Below are positions 44,181-54,000 of a stretch of DNA of 64,000 bases, in pieces. Numbering within the stretch: position 1 is the stretch's first letter; every line of letters begins with the position of its first letter. Position numbers and translations under genes: made by a program. The notes below the pieces were generated by a model, which worked only from the letters and a program-made list of their open reading frames with translations, was not told where the DNA came from and did no database searches. This DNA is from Suipraeoptans intestinalis (GTDB lineage: Bacteria > Bacillota > Clostridia > Lachnospirales > Lachnospiraceae). The DNA is taken from positions 631,001-695,000 of the forward strand of contig NZ_VULY01000018.1 of assembly GCF_009696485.1 (NCBI RefSeq). The letters run 5' to 3'.

Positions 44181-44738
44181 ATTTGGGAGCGGCGGACACT
44201 TTATCGGGGAACGCATCGCAGAAGAACTGCATATCCCGTTTTATGACAGGGAGATCATTTTCCAGGTCGCCCAAAAAACCGGGCTGGCCGAAACATACAT
44301 CGCAGAGCACGGGGAATATGCCCCCAAGGGAGGTCTGTTCTCCTATTCTTTTGTCGGCAGGGATCTCCAGGGCAGCTCTGTTGACGACTATATCTACCAG
44401 GCACAGCAGACCATCCTGCGGGAGCTTGCCCAGCAGGAATCCTGCGTCATAATCGGCAGATGTGCCGACTATATCCTGCGGGACCGGAAAGATGTCCTGA
44501 ATGTGTTCATCTACGGAGAACAATCCTCCAAGTGCAGAAGGATCATGGAACTTTACCAGAAAACAGAAAAAGAAGCCCTGGCCCTCATGAAGGAGACGGA
44601 CAAAAAAGAAGGCTGCATTATAGCTACCACACGGAGCAAAAATGGGGGATGCCTGCAAACTACGCCCTGTGCCTTAACAGCAGTCTGCTGGGCTATTCCC
44701 AGTGCGTCTCCTTTATCCGGCAGGCCTTTTCTCATTAA
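44152..44738 (+). pseudogene. Cytidylate-kinase-like protein, frameshifted
   Basis: The first 155 residues match the cytidylate-kinase-like family: ITISREFGSGGHFIGERIAEEL with the P-loop-like segment, YDREIIFQVAQKTGL and CVIIGRCADYIL. After ETDKK, at a run of six A (about 44608-44613), the frame is lost. One base more would continue as RRLHYSYHTEQKWGM...SFIRQAFSH, the proper family end with stop at 44736-44738. As sequenced, the frame runs on as 207 aa with an alien tail. This may be a real mutation, a slippage site or a sequencing error. GGAGGAG lies 7 nt before the ATG. Confidence 0.8.
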
Positions 44739-44906
44739 CTCCCTTTTCTCTCCTCTGCCGTCCGTTCTTTTCTAAGCATCAAAAAAGAGCCTATCCGCCT
44801 TGTGATCTCTCTCTTCGGAATAGGCTCTGTTTTTTGTATGTTTTCTACGGCTTTCCCACAGAATCATCCACGTCGATTCCATGCTTTTCCATTTTGGTAA
44901 CCACCT
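44709..44906. repeat. 200-bp direct repeat, copy 2 (in intact context)
   Basis: This copy spans the true ends of the kinase-like gene and the convergent SGNH gene with their shared terminator. Copy 1 is at 40948-41147. Confidence 0.85.
44781..44837. terminator. Bidirectional terminator of kinase-like and SGNH genes
   Basis: AGAGCCTATCCG (44786-44797) pairs with CGGAATAGGCTCT (44816-44828), flanked by A6 and T6, so it works on both strands. Confidence 0.85.
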
Positions 44907-45864
44907 TTCTCTCACGCTCCTGGTATTCCTTCAGCTTTTCGTTCCATTCCACATATACCTGATCTTCTCTGCGGTCCTTCAGAGAAAAATTCTCTTTCAG
45001 ATATTTGCCCAGAAAACGGCTGACCTTCTTTGCACCTGTAATATTCAGGTGATCCCCTCCATCCAGGCTGTCCTTTTTCCAATCAATCCCCAGCTCCTGT
45101 GTCTGCAGGTTCATGTCCAGAAATGTGAGACCATGCTCGGCGGCGTACCCTGCTATGGCATTGTGCCTGCGAAAATTATAATTCGCCGGAGAAGGAGTTC
45201 CCACCAGTACCAGCCTGGCTCCATGCTCCCTGCAAAGCTGTTCGATATCCACCATCGTTTTTAACACAACATCCGGAAATTCTGCGCTTTCTTCGGTCTG
45301 CGTCATGTAGGACCCTCCCCTATAGGGACGGATCTTCGTTCGGAAACTATACCCCTTAAAACTGTGATCCGGATATTCTTTGTTGATCAGACAGGCCTTC
45401 CACACGTCATGGAACCGTAAAATGGAAATGTGATTGTTTCCCCATTCTTCAATGGATTCCTTGATCGCCGAAAGTCCCGGCCCGCCACGGAACATGATAT
45501 TTGCCTCCAGCATAACGATCTTGGGCGACTGGGTTTCCAGCGCCGTCTTTAACAGATAGTAGGTCTCCTGTACCTTTTGCCCCGCCTGCCCGCAGACAAA
45601 GGTGGGGATTCCCTCTTCGTCCCAGATCTCCATGGGAGAAATGGCCGAATAACTGAGACTGTCCCCCAGCACCAGAACGTCCACCGTATCTTTCGGTTCT
45701 TTTTTGATCCGTACCAGACTTTTATTCCGTCCCTGCACCAGTTTTTCATCCTTGAGGGAGATTGCCTCCAGCTTCCGCGAAACCCCTTCCAGCATCAAAA
45801 ACAGTATTGCAAAAAACAGCAACGGCTTCCCTATTTTTTTTCCTATTTTTTTAAAATCCCGCAT
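44845..45864 (-). CDS. Membrane-anchored SGNH-type protein, DltD-like
   Basis: A 339-aa protein with one N-terminal membrane segment (about 13-28) and an SGNH hydrolase-like domain outside. The nucleophile block is GDSLSYSA (S69), and D268-G-G-D-H272 supplies the Asp/His pair. DltD and alginate-type AlgX/AlgJ proteins have this layout and act in the final transfer to surface polymers. It is last in the Dlt-like operon and overlaps the MBOAT gene by 14 nt. Not close enough to canonical DltD to name it so. Confidence 0.8.
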   Translation of the reverse strand: MRDFKKIGKKIGKPLLFFAILFLMLEGVSRKLEAISLKDEKLVQGRNKSLVRIKKEPKDTVDVLVLGDSLSYSAISPMEIWDEEGIPTFVCGQAGQKVQETYYLLKTALETQSPKIVMLEANIMFRGGPGLSAIKESIEEWGNNHISILRFHDVWKACLINKEYPDHSFKGYSFRTKIRPYRGGSYMTQTEESAEFPDVVLKTMVDIEQLCREHGARLVLVGTPSPANYNFRRHNAIAGYAAEHGLTFLDMNLQTQELGIDWKKDSLDGGDHLNITGAKKVSRFLGKYLKENFSLKDRREDQVYVEWNEKLKEYQERERKVVTKMEKHGIDVDDSVGKP

Positions 45865-47443
45865 AAATCAAATCCACCTGTTGATATCCTATTCCATAAG
45901 CTCCAAAAATCACCACCGCAAGGATCAGTGCATAGTACACTGCCCAGCGCACCGGAAGACGGAAGGTGGTGATGCTTTCCTTCTCCAGTAGCTGATTCTC
46001 CTGAATAAACCCTACGATGCCTACCACCGCACAGCCGATCAGGATGACCCCGTAGTCCGCTTTATCCAGCCCAAAGTTCAGCAGGGTCCCGTCGTAAAGA
46101 GGCCGCAGTTGAAAATCCCGGAACAGACTGAGAAACATGTGGATCCCGGCCTTCAGCCCATTTGCCCGGAAAAACAGTTCTCCCGTAAAAATGATCAGCC
46201 ATGTTTTCAGCATCTGAGGAATCCGCCAGTACAGGGCATTTTCATCCAGATGCAGTTTTTTCAGCACCTGATTCCGTACCGGCTCCAGCGCTTCTCCCAC
46301 AAGCAGGATCCCAAAGTAGTACATCCCATAAAAAATATAGCTCCACCTGGGTCCATGCCACAGGCCGTTACACAGCCACACCGGAAACAACGCCATTGCG
46401 GAAACGCCCAAACGCGTGAGATACTTCCCGCAGTTCTTTTTTCCAAAGCGGTTCCACTTTTTCACGATACCGGATACGGACGCCGGATAAAAGACGTAGG
46501 TTTTCAGCCAGACTCCCAGGGTAATATGCCATCTCCGCCAAAATTCCGCCGCATTCTTCGCCGCAAAGGGCTGACGGAAGTTCTCCGGCAGCACCACGCC
46601 AAACATCCTGCCTGTTCCGATGATAATATCCATGGAGCCGGAAAATTCCATATAAAGCTGAATGGTATAAGCCACCGCTCCTACTGCGATCATAACACCG
46701 TGGTACTGCTGATAATTGTCGAAGATCATTTTCACCAGCAAAAACAGCCGGTCGGCGATCAGCATTTTCTTAAACAGTCCCCACAGGATCCGCAGGCAGC
46801 CTTCGGAAAGATTTTTCCCTGTCAGGGCTTCTCCCTCCCAAAGCTGGTGAGCCGTCTGATCATACAGAGCGATCGGCCCCTCCATGATCTGTGGAAAGAA
46901 CGCCAGAAACAGCGCCACTTTCTTCAAGGGCTGCTGCGCCGAGATCTTGTCCCAGTACACATCCACCATATAGCCGATGGCCTGCAGGGTATAGAAGGAG
47001 ATTCCGATGGGTACCAGAATCCGTTTGATCTCTATGGCTCTTCCTGTTCCCAGCGCTTCCAGCAGTCCGTTCACATTCTGGAAGAAGAACTGATAATATT
47101 TGACATACGCCAGCACGCCCAGAAGCGTCAGGATCCCAAAGGTCAGGATCCGCCGTTCTTTTTTCTTGTAAGCGCCTTTGATCTCTTTCTTTTTCGCTTT
47201 CTCTCCACACTCCGCCAGCGTCTCCCGTTGCGCCGCCTTTACCTGCCCCAGCCAGACGCCGATATAATGGGTAAACAGCGTCGTTCCCAACAGGTAGATC
47301 AACAGATTGCGGCTGATGATCCAAAAGAAGCTGTAGCCTGCTGCCAACAGCGTATATCCCCTGAATTTTCTGGGTGTGATCTGGTACGCCAGAAGCACTG
47401 CCGGAAGAAAGATAAACAAATATATCGCTGTATGATAAGCCAT
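45851..47443 (-). CDS. MBOAT acyltransferase, DltB-like
   Basis: A 530-aa membrane-bound O-acyltransferase with about ten to eleven membrane segments. The MBOAT signature is present: EFWRRWHITLGVWLKTYVF and NGLWHGPRWSYIFYG with catalytic H363. DltB-type proteins move an acyl or aminoacyl group from a carrier protein across the membrane to a polymer. Here it follows the carrier-protein gene directly and precedes the SGNH gene. Confidence 0.9.
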   Translation of the reverse strand: MAYHTAIYLFIFLPAVLLAYQITPRKFRGYTLLAAGYSFFWIISRNLLIYLLGTTLFTHYIGVWLGQVKAAQRETLAECGEKAKKKEIKGAYKKKERRILTFGILTLLGVLAYVKYYQFFFQNVNGLLEALGTGRAIEIKRILVPIGISFYTLQAIGYMVDVYWDKISAQQPLKKVALFLAFFPQIMEGPIALYDQTAHQLWEGEALTGKNLSEGCLRILWGLFKKMLIADRLFLLVKMIFDNYQQYHGVMIAVGAVAYTIQLYMEFSGSMDIIIGTGRMFGVVLPENFRQPFAAKNAAEFWRRWHITLGVWLKTYVFYPASVSGIVKKWNRFGKKNCGKYLTRLGVSAMALFPVWLCNGLWHGPRWSYIFYGMYYFGILLVGEALEPVRNQVLKKLHLDENALYWRIPQMLKTWLIIFTGELFFRANGLKAGIHMFLSLFRDFQLRPLYDGTLLNFGLDKADYGVILIGCAVVGIVGFIQENQLLEKESITTFRLPVRWAVYYALILAVVIFGAYGIGYQQVDLIYAGF

Positions 47444-47444
47444 T

Positions 47445-47672
47445 TTAGTTCTCCTGCAATCTTGTGATCATCTCCCACATTGCTCTCGCCGAATTAAAAT
47501 TCGGGGGAATGATCTCTGCCGCTTCGATCTCAATGTCAAACTGCTCCTCCAGCTCTGCGATCAGAGAAACTACACTGAGCGAATCCAGCACATGATCATC
47601 GATCAGCGCCTCTTCGTTTTTCCAATCAATACTTTCATCAATTTCTTCCAAGATCTCCAACAACTGTTCCAT
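47445..47672 (-). CDS. Acyl/aminoacyl carrier protein, DltC-like
   Basis: A 75-aa carrier protein. The phosphopantetheine serine is S31 in LDSLSVVSL, inside a four-helix ACP pattern. Its ATG overlaps the stop of the decarboxylase gene by one base (TAATG), indicating coupled translation. It should carry the amino acid activated by the AMP ligase. Confidence 0.9.
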   Translation of the reverse strand: MEQLLEILEEIDESIDWKNEEALIDDHVLDSLSVVSLIAELEEQFDIEIEAAEIIPPNFNSARAMWEMITRLQEN

Positions 47673-48937
47673 TATGATTCCCTCCTGCTTTCTTCTGAAT
47701 TCAGACCATAGGTCTGTATTTCCTCTCTTATGGTTTCCAGTCCTGCTTCCCCGTCATAGATCACTACCTTCGGCAGCTCATGACTCAGAAACAGACTCAT
47801 TCCTTCCGTCATGGCATAGGCACCGGCCCTCTCAAAAACCAGTATATCTCCGCACTCCAGATCCTCTGCCTGAAGCTTTTGTACCAGTACGTCATTGATG
47901 GTACAAAGAGATCCGCATACGATCCACTCCTTCAAGTCTTTCCTATTATGCACGGCTTCTTTTCCGGTGTCAACCTGCATACCGGATGCTTCCTCTTTTC
48001 CGACCGGCACTTCCTTCTTCTGCGGATCTTTTTTCAGGAGCTGTACCTTCGGGATGTACATGCCCCGGATCTGCCCGTCATAATTGATCTGATGGATCCC
48101 TCCGTCTACCAGGCAGTATCGTTTTCCCTGGCTTTGCTTTAATTCCCGCACCGTAGTCATATAGTACCCGCAGGTTGCCGCCAGGGCTCTTCCCATCTCC
48201 AGCGTTGTTTTTCCCTGCCATCGCATCTTTCGGATCGCATCTGCCAGGATTTCCACGTCCTCCTGCGTTTTATCTTCCTGATTTTCAAAATACGATACGG
48301 CAAAGCCGGGACCATATTCCACTTCCTTTATTGAGACGGACGCCTCCTTTTCTGCCCGCTCCAAAAAGTCATCCAGATATTCCAGCTCTTTTCCTGCCTT
48401 TTTCATACTTCTCTTCTGGGTTCCGGAAAAATAGTGAATCCCCTGTAGCTCCAGACAATCAGTTTCCCGGATCTCCTGCAGCATCCGGATCATTTCTTCC
48501 TCATCTACTCCAAACTGGTTACCGCTGGTCAGCCTGGGATAGACACGAATCTTCTGTCCGTGCGCCTGCCCCCAGGCCTTCAATTGCCGCAGCTGTCCGT
48601 AGGACTCCGCCGTATAAAAGCACCGGCTACCGTAATGTTCCAGGATCTCTTCCAGATCCTCTTCCTTCTTCAGAACCCCTGAGATCAGCACCTTTTCCGG
48701 CGGTATCCCAATCTTCTGACAGATCCTGTATTCCCCCATGGAGCATACCTCGATCCGATCCACATCCTGGTAGATCCTTCCTACCAGAAAGGGGTTTGCC
48801 TTCATGGCAAAGCACAGTCCCGTCTGTTCTCCCATTCCCCGGCGAAACAGTCTTACCCGTTCCCGAAACAGCTCCAGATCAAACAGGTACATGGGTGTTT
48901 CCCAGGGACCCATCTTTCTCAATTCTTCTACTTTCAT
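47672..48937 (-). CDS. Fold-III PLP decarboxylase, carrier-protein-associated type
   Basis: A 421-aa alanine-racemase-fold enzyme of the DapDC/ODC group. The PLP lysine is K46 in FAMKANPF; the PLP phosphate loop is EYGPGFA; the partner-subunit catalytic cysteine is C345 with D349 (CGSLCTINDVL). Instead of HxHIGSQ it has GIHYFSGTQ, which I associate with decarboxylases that act on carrier-bound amino acids (BtrK and the exosortase-linked group), from memory. Start 48937 has GAGAGGA 6 nt upstream; the longer ORF runs into the ligase gene. It lies between a DltA-like ligase and the carrier gene, so decarboxylation of an aminoacyl carrier is a good hypothesis. Making a free amino acid substrate is the alternative. 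Confidence 0.85.
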   Translation of the reverse strand: MKVEELRKMGPWETPMYLFDLELFRERVRLFRRGMGEQTGLCFAMKANPFLVGRIYQDVDRIEVCSMGEYRICQKIGIPPEKVLISGVLKKEEDLEEILEHYGSRCFYTAESYGQLRQLKAWGQAHGQKIRVYPRLTSGNQFGVDEEEMIRMLQEIRETDCLELQGIHYFSGTQKRSMKKAGKELEYLDDFLERAEKEASVSIKEVEYGPGFAVSYFENQEDKTQEDVEILADAIRKMRWQGKTTLEMGRALAATCGYYMTTVRELKQSQGKRYCLVDGGIHQINYDGQIRGMYIPKVQLLKKDPQKKEVPVGKEEASGMQVDTGKEAVHNRKDLKEWIVCGSLCTINDVLVQKLQAEDLECGDILVFERAGAYAMTEGMSLFLSHELPKVVIYDGEAGLETIREEIQTYGLNSEESRRES

Positions 48938-48972
48938 ATCCATTCCTCTCATGTTTGCTCTTCGTCGTGTGG

Positions 48973-50514
48973 CTATGCGTCCCCTTCTAATCGTGCCCGG
49001 AAATATCCCCGGTCTGTCTTTCCGTTTTTCGTCAGGGGCATCTTTTCCATCTGTACAAATTTCTGGGGGATCATATAAACGGGAACCGCTTTTTTCAGTC
49101 GGGTCCTGATCTCTTTTACTTCTGCCTCTCCCATGTAGAAGGCCACCAGCTTTCCACGCCGTGTATCCAGACCGCAGCAGCTTCTCTCCACGCCCGGGAT
49201 CTGTTCCATACTTCTTTCGATCTCTTCCAGTTCGATCCGGTGTCCCATATGCTTGATCTGGAAGTCCTTCCGTCCGGCAAAGTAAAGTTCCCCCTGCTCT
49301 CCGTAATAGCCCAGATCTCCGGTACAATAGCACCACGCCTGCTTTCCGTCCGCAAAGGTATGGGTCAGAAATCTCTTGTCTGTTTCTTCCTGGTTGTGGT
49401 AATACCCGTCGGAAATGGATTCTCCTGCCACGCAGATCTCTCCGATCTCCACCGTCTTTCCCCCCAGCTCCTTTTCTTCCGTGTTGCGCAGAAACACCTT
49501 ACGCCCCTCAAAGGGGATCCCCACCGGAAGCTTTTCTCCATCTTCCACCATCCGGTCTATTTTATGATAGGTACAGTTACAGGTGATCTCCGTAGGTCCG
49601 TAGATATTGGCAAACTCGGTTTCCGGTAAAGCCTCCTGCCAGATCCGAAGCTGTTTTGCCGGCATCACCTCTCCGCTGAACATGATCTTTTTCACCTGAG
49701 AGGGTACTTTATACTGCAGTCCTTTCAGAGAAGATACCAGCGTCAAAGCCGATACAGCCCACACCAGAACGGTTGCCTGCTTTTCTTCCAGGTAATCCAG
49801 AAGCCCTGCCGGTGTGGAAAACAGTTCCTTGGGGATCAGGATCAGCGGCGCCCCCACAGCCATGGAGCTGTAAATATCCTTCACCGACACATCAAAGTCA
49901 AAGGGAGCCTGATTGCCAAACCGTTCCTCCGCCGTCAGGTGGAAAGTATCCACAAAGTGTGTGATAAAATCCAGCACTGCCCGGTGGCTGACTACGATAC
50001 ACTTTGGCACCCCGGTAGAGCCGGAAGTAAAGATTCCGTACAGGATATCCCGGTCTGTCGCCCTTTGTCGTCGTTCTTTCAGAAAGTCGCCTGTGGCTGT
50101 CCCCTGCGGCGTTTTGTTCTCTCCCGCTTCCATCAACTCTTCCAGCTGCAGGATTTTCCCTGTATACCCTGCCTCTGTTGCTTTTTCCCGGTGCTCCCTG
50201 CCTGTTATCAGCACTTTTGCATCCAACACCTGAAAAATGTGAGCTCTTCTGTCTATCGGCTGCCCCGGGCTGATTATGACGTAAAAACAGCCGGCGTAAA
50301 CAATTCCCATCATAGCTGCCAGTACTTCTGTACTTTTATCCGCCAGGATAGCAACCGGCTGTCCCGGGCTGCATTCCTCACAGAGAAGTTCCCCGATGGC
50401 TCTCGCCCTTTCCGACAGCTCTCTCCACGTGTAAGTTTTGTTGCCGTCATCTACCGCCAGCGCATCCGGTCGTTTCTCTTCCTGCTGCTCCAGCCATTCC
50501 AATATGTTTTTCAT
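48973..50514 (-). CDS. DltA-like amino acid:carrier protein ligase
   Basis: A 513-aa AMP-forming adenylation enzyme. Core motifs: FTSGSTGVPK, NIYGPTEITCNCTYH, YCTGDLGYYGEQGELYF..GRKDFQIKHMGHRIELEEIE (split by residues about 390-425), and C-terminal LTKNGKTDR with the catalytic lysine. The overall form is DltA-like. GGGGAGG is 6 nt before the ATG. First gene of the five-gene operon. Whether it activates D-alanine, glutamate or another amino acid cannot be read reliably. Confidence 0.88.
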   Translation of the reverse strand: MKNILEWLEQQEEKRPDALAVDDGNKTYTWRELSERARAIGELLCEECSPGQPVAILADKSTEVLAAMMGIVYAGCFYVIISPGQPIDRRAHIFQVLDAKVLITGREHREKATEAGYTGKILQLEELMEAGENKTPQGTATGDFLKERRQRATDRDILYGIFTSGSTGVPKCIVVSHRAVLDFITHFVDTFHLTAEERFGNQAPFDFDVSVKDIYSSMAVGAPLILIPKELFSTPAGLLDYLEEKQATVLVWAVSALTLVSSLKGLQYKVPSQVKKIMFSGEVMPAKQLRIWQEALPETEFANIYGPTEITCNCTYHKIDRMVEDGEKLPVGIPFEGRKVFLRNTEEKELGGKTVEIGEICVAGESISDGYYHNQEETDKRFLTHTFADGKQAWCYCTGDLGYYGEQGELYFAGRKDFQIKHMGHRIELEEIERSMEQIPGVERSCCGLDTRRGKLVAFYMGEAEVKEIRTRLKKAVPVYMIPQKFVQMEKMPLTKNGKTDRGYFRARLEGDA

Positions 50515-51094
50515 ACTTGCCTCCCCTTCTATCGTATGCTTCTATTATCCCTGATCACTCTTAAAGAATTATGAAGAAAACTTTAAAATTATCTAAGTTT
50601 TCCTATCACCCTTCTGCGAAAAATGTCAACCGTTCTATATCCTATCACAAAAAGGTGGATTTGCAAAACAGCCTGATGACGTCTCCATTCCGCTGCCCGC
50701 CTCTTCCTTTTGCCTTCCGCTCTTTTCGGTTTCCCGTTTCTGGAATCCAAAACGATGTCGTCTGACACCTTTTCCGGCTTTCTGTTTTATTGTTCTATGC
50801 TATGTTAGCATACCCCATCTTCGCCTGCCTTTACTTAAGCTTGCATCTTTCTTACAAAATTGTAATCTTGCCTCCTGCCCCCTTTCTTTTTCCCGGATCC
50901 GAAGATTTTTGCCTCTCGCAACCTTCTGTTTTCCTTCCTGCAAAAAGTATGGTATTTTCTCTTTTCCTGTGCTATAATTCCTCTAGTTAGTTTTTGCTAA
51001 CCTTGTTGTGTCATTGTACTTCATTGACAGAAGAAAAGATTCGGACAGAACATCCATTCCTTTCTTCTTAAATTATGAAAAAAGGGGGACCATT
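50515..51094. promoter_or_regulatory. Divergent control region between Dlt-like operon and subtilase
   Basis: No supported gene. On the plus strand an extended -10 (TGCTATAAT, 50970-50978) lies about 115 nt before the subtilase start; its -35 is weak. On the minus strand TTGACA (near 50622-50627) is a good -35 for the Dlt-like operon but the -10 is poor. The rest is T-rich and unremarkable. Confidence 0.45.
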
Positions 51095-54000
51095 ATGAAA
51101 CACCAATTATCGGTAACTTTGTGCGGCCTTTTTCTATCCGCCGCATTACTTCTTACTAGTACGCTGCCTGTATTTGCGGTAGAGGATCTACAGGACACAG
51201 GTACGGGCGGCGCCGCACAGGAGCAGCCTGCTGCAGACGCATCTGATCCTGCAGCCAAAGAGGCGGAGCCTTCCGACACAGAACCGGAAGGGTCTGCAAA
51301 GCATCCAGGAGAGCCTTCTTCGGAAGCCGCATCTGCACATACGCTTCCTACGTTGGATCTCTCCACGCCTGCCAAAAAATATCTGATCACATTTTCTTCC
51401 GAACCTGGCCCCTTGCAGGAACAGGTGGAACAGGCCGTCCTGGAGCTGCATCTGACCGCCTCTTCTGAAGCGTTTGCCTCTTATGATCAGTTGCTTTCCC
51501 ATCCGACGGCAGGTACCTCGTTTGATATCCGGGCAAGACGAGTCGCCGCCCTGCAGGCAACGGCCATACTGGCCCAACAGGAAGCCCGCACTCTTTTGCA
51601 GGATATTTCCACAAAATATCCGGAGGCGGATCTGGAATACAATAGCTATTGGATTTCAAACACTCTGGCTTTAAAAGCGCCTCAGTCTGTGGTGGATCAT
51701 ATTTCTGCGCTGTCCAATGTGCGGGAATGCAAAGAAGATCAGCCGCTGCAGTCCGAACCGGTGGCAAAGCCAAACAGATCCCAGGCTTTTAGCCTCCACA
51801 GCGTGACTGCCGCTTTCCGTCCGCAGGAAGTGGAAGCCAATCTGGATGCCATCCGTGCCTCAAAGGTCTGGTCTGATCTGAACATCACGGGAAAGGGCGT
51901 CGTAGTAGGAATCATTGATCAGGCTGTAGACTATGAACATCCGGCGCTGATCCGCCACTTCAGAGGATTCGACCCGGAGACCAACCAGATCTCTCTGGAG
52001 GGCAATTATGTAGACTTTGTGGAGGATGGTTCCGTAGGCGGTGATACCCACGGTACCCATGTAGCCGGCATCGTAGTCGGCGAAGAAACCCGGCTTACGG
52101 AAAACGGAGCTGCCGTCTCCTACAACCAGACCGGCGTGGCTCCCGGAGCCAAATTTATCGTGGCGAGAGCCTTTAAAGAAGGAGCGGGCGGAACCAACGA
52201 AAACATCATCAAGGCCTGCGAGTGGATGATGGCTCCCGGAGGCGATCCTGCAAAAGCGCCCCAGATCGTAAATCAGAGCTGGTCTGACGGAAAGCAGGAT
52301 ATGGATCTCTGGTTTGAACAGACGGCAAAGGCCTTTCGTTCCGCCGGGATCTTAAACGTCATGTCTTCCGGCAACAACGGTTCCACAAAGGCGCTTCCCG
52401 GTTCCGTGGATAACCCGGGAAGCTCTGATCAGGTCTTTACCGTGGGCGCTTCCGACAATCAGGGGGGATTGGCTGATTTTTCCCGAAGGGGGCCATCGCC
52501 CTACCCCAATGCTACATTTAAACCGGATATCGTAGCTCCCGGTGTTCAGATCCGAAGCGCTGTGCCCGGCAATGCTTATACCTCTTTTAACGGCACCTCC
52601 ATGGCTGCCCCACATGTAGCTGGAACGGCCGCCCTGATGCTGGAGGCCAATCCTTCTCTCAGCCTTTCGGAGCTGGAGGATCTTCTTCGAAAAACGGCGA
52701 TCCCTCGCACCGATAGTGATTATGATACCTCACCCAATCAGGGATATGGATATGGTTCTGTGGATGCCTATCAGGCTGTACAGGCCGCACTTCATGCTGC
52801 CGGAAAGGAAGGAACTCCCTCCGCAGATTACCGTGCAGTCAAGGGAACGGTACAGGCTGCAAAGGATCCGAAGGCGGTGCAGTCAGCCATCCCGGAGGTG
52901 GAAATCCGTCTTCCCCAGAGCGGCTATACGGATCGTCCGCTTGTGGCTTCCGTAGATCTTGGGGCCGGCGCGTTTTCGCCAAAGCAGATCGCCCGCCTGG
53001 AATATCTGCTGGAAGGATCAGAAAACGGAGCGCCTTTCACCAGGAAAACAGAACTCAAAAGAGAAAGCTCCCATTCCCGGAAATTTTCCGGCGCATTTTC
53101 CAAAGAGGAGACTCCTCTTCCGGGAAATTATTCGCAGAAGATCCGTCTGACCACGAAAGACGGAGCGACATTTGAAACTGCGTCGGCCCACCTGACGGTC
53201 TTTGCTTCTGTTCGCCCCGGGGAATACCGGACAGATTTTGAATCCGGCGCTCCCGGCTTTGCCTACAGCGGCAACTTCTCTCACGGTGTGGCAAACCTGA
53301 ATGTTGATCCCAAGCCTGTCAGCGGCAATTTCCTTGCGGGACTGAACATCGGAAGTCCCTATCTGGGCGCTTTGAAGCAGTCTCTTTTGGAACTGCCGCG
53401 CCTGGATCTCACCGGACTTGGTGAAACAGATAAGCCGGAACTGGTCTTTCAGGAATACGCCTCCTGGGACAGCGGCGTTCTGGGCATTCAGGCGGAAATA
53501 AAGGGCGAAGGAACCGTTAAGATCTATAACTATCCCACAAAAATAAACAACACCTGGCAGGAGCGCCGCATTGATCTGAGTCCTTTGAAGGGAAAAGTGG
53601 CAAACATCTTTTTCTTCCATCTGACGGCAGGGGCCTCCGATGGGTACGGACTGTTTCTGGATGACCTGTCCTTTACACTGAACGGAACGGTACAGGATTC
53701 TTTGCAGTTAAAGGAGCATCTCCTTACAGAATTTACAAACACGACCCCCGGCGGTTCGGATTCTTCCGTGATCCCCTTAAGCGCCACCATTCAGCTTGAG
53801 GGAGAAGGACTTCAAACCTCCTCCAGTGAAATGGACGGAAGTTTTACTCTGGAAAAGGTTCCGTTTACAAAAAAACAGCTCCTGGTGGGCGCAAAAGGCT
53901 ATAAGACCAAACGGATCCGGCTGGAGGAGGGAACAGATTCTGTTGATCTGGGAACCATCCTTTTGGAAAGAGACAATTCCTCTCTTCCTCTGGATGAGCC

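Noticed and set aside
46109-47467. 452-codon plus-strand ORF
   Set aside because: Antisense to the MBOAT gene, whose motifs are clear; composition is typical of a shadow frame.
48175-48990. Pro/Ser-rich plus-strand ORF
   Set aside because: Antisense to the PLP decarboxylase with no start signals.
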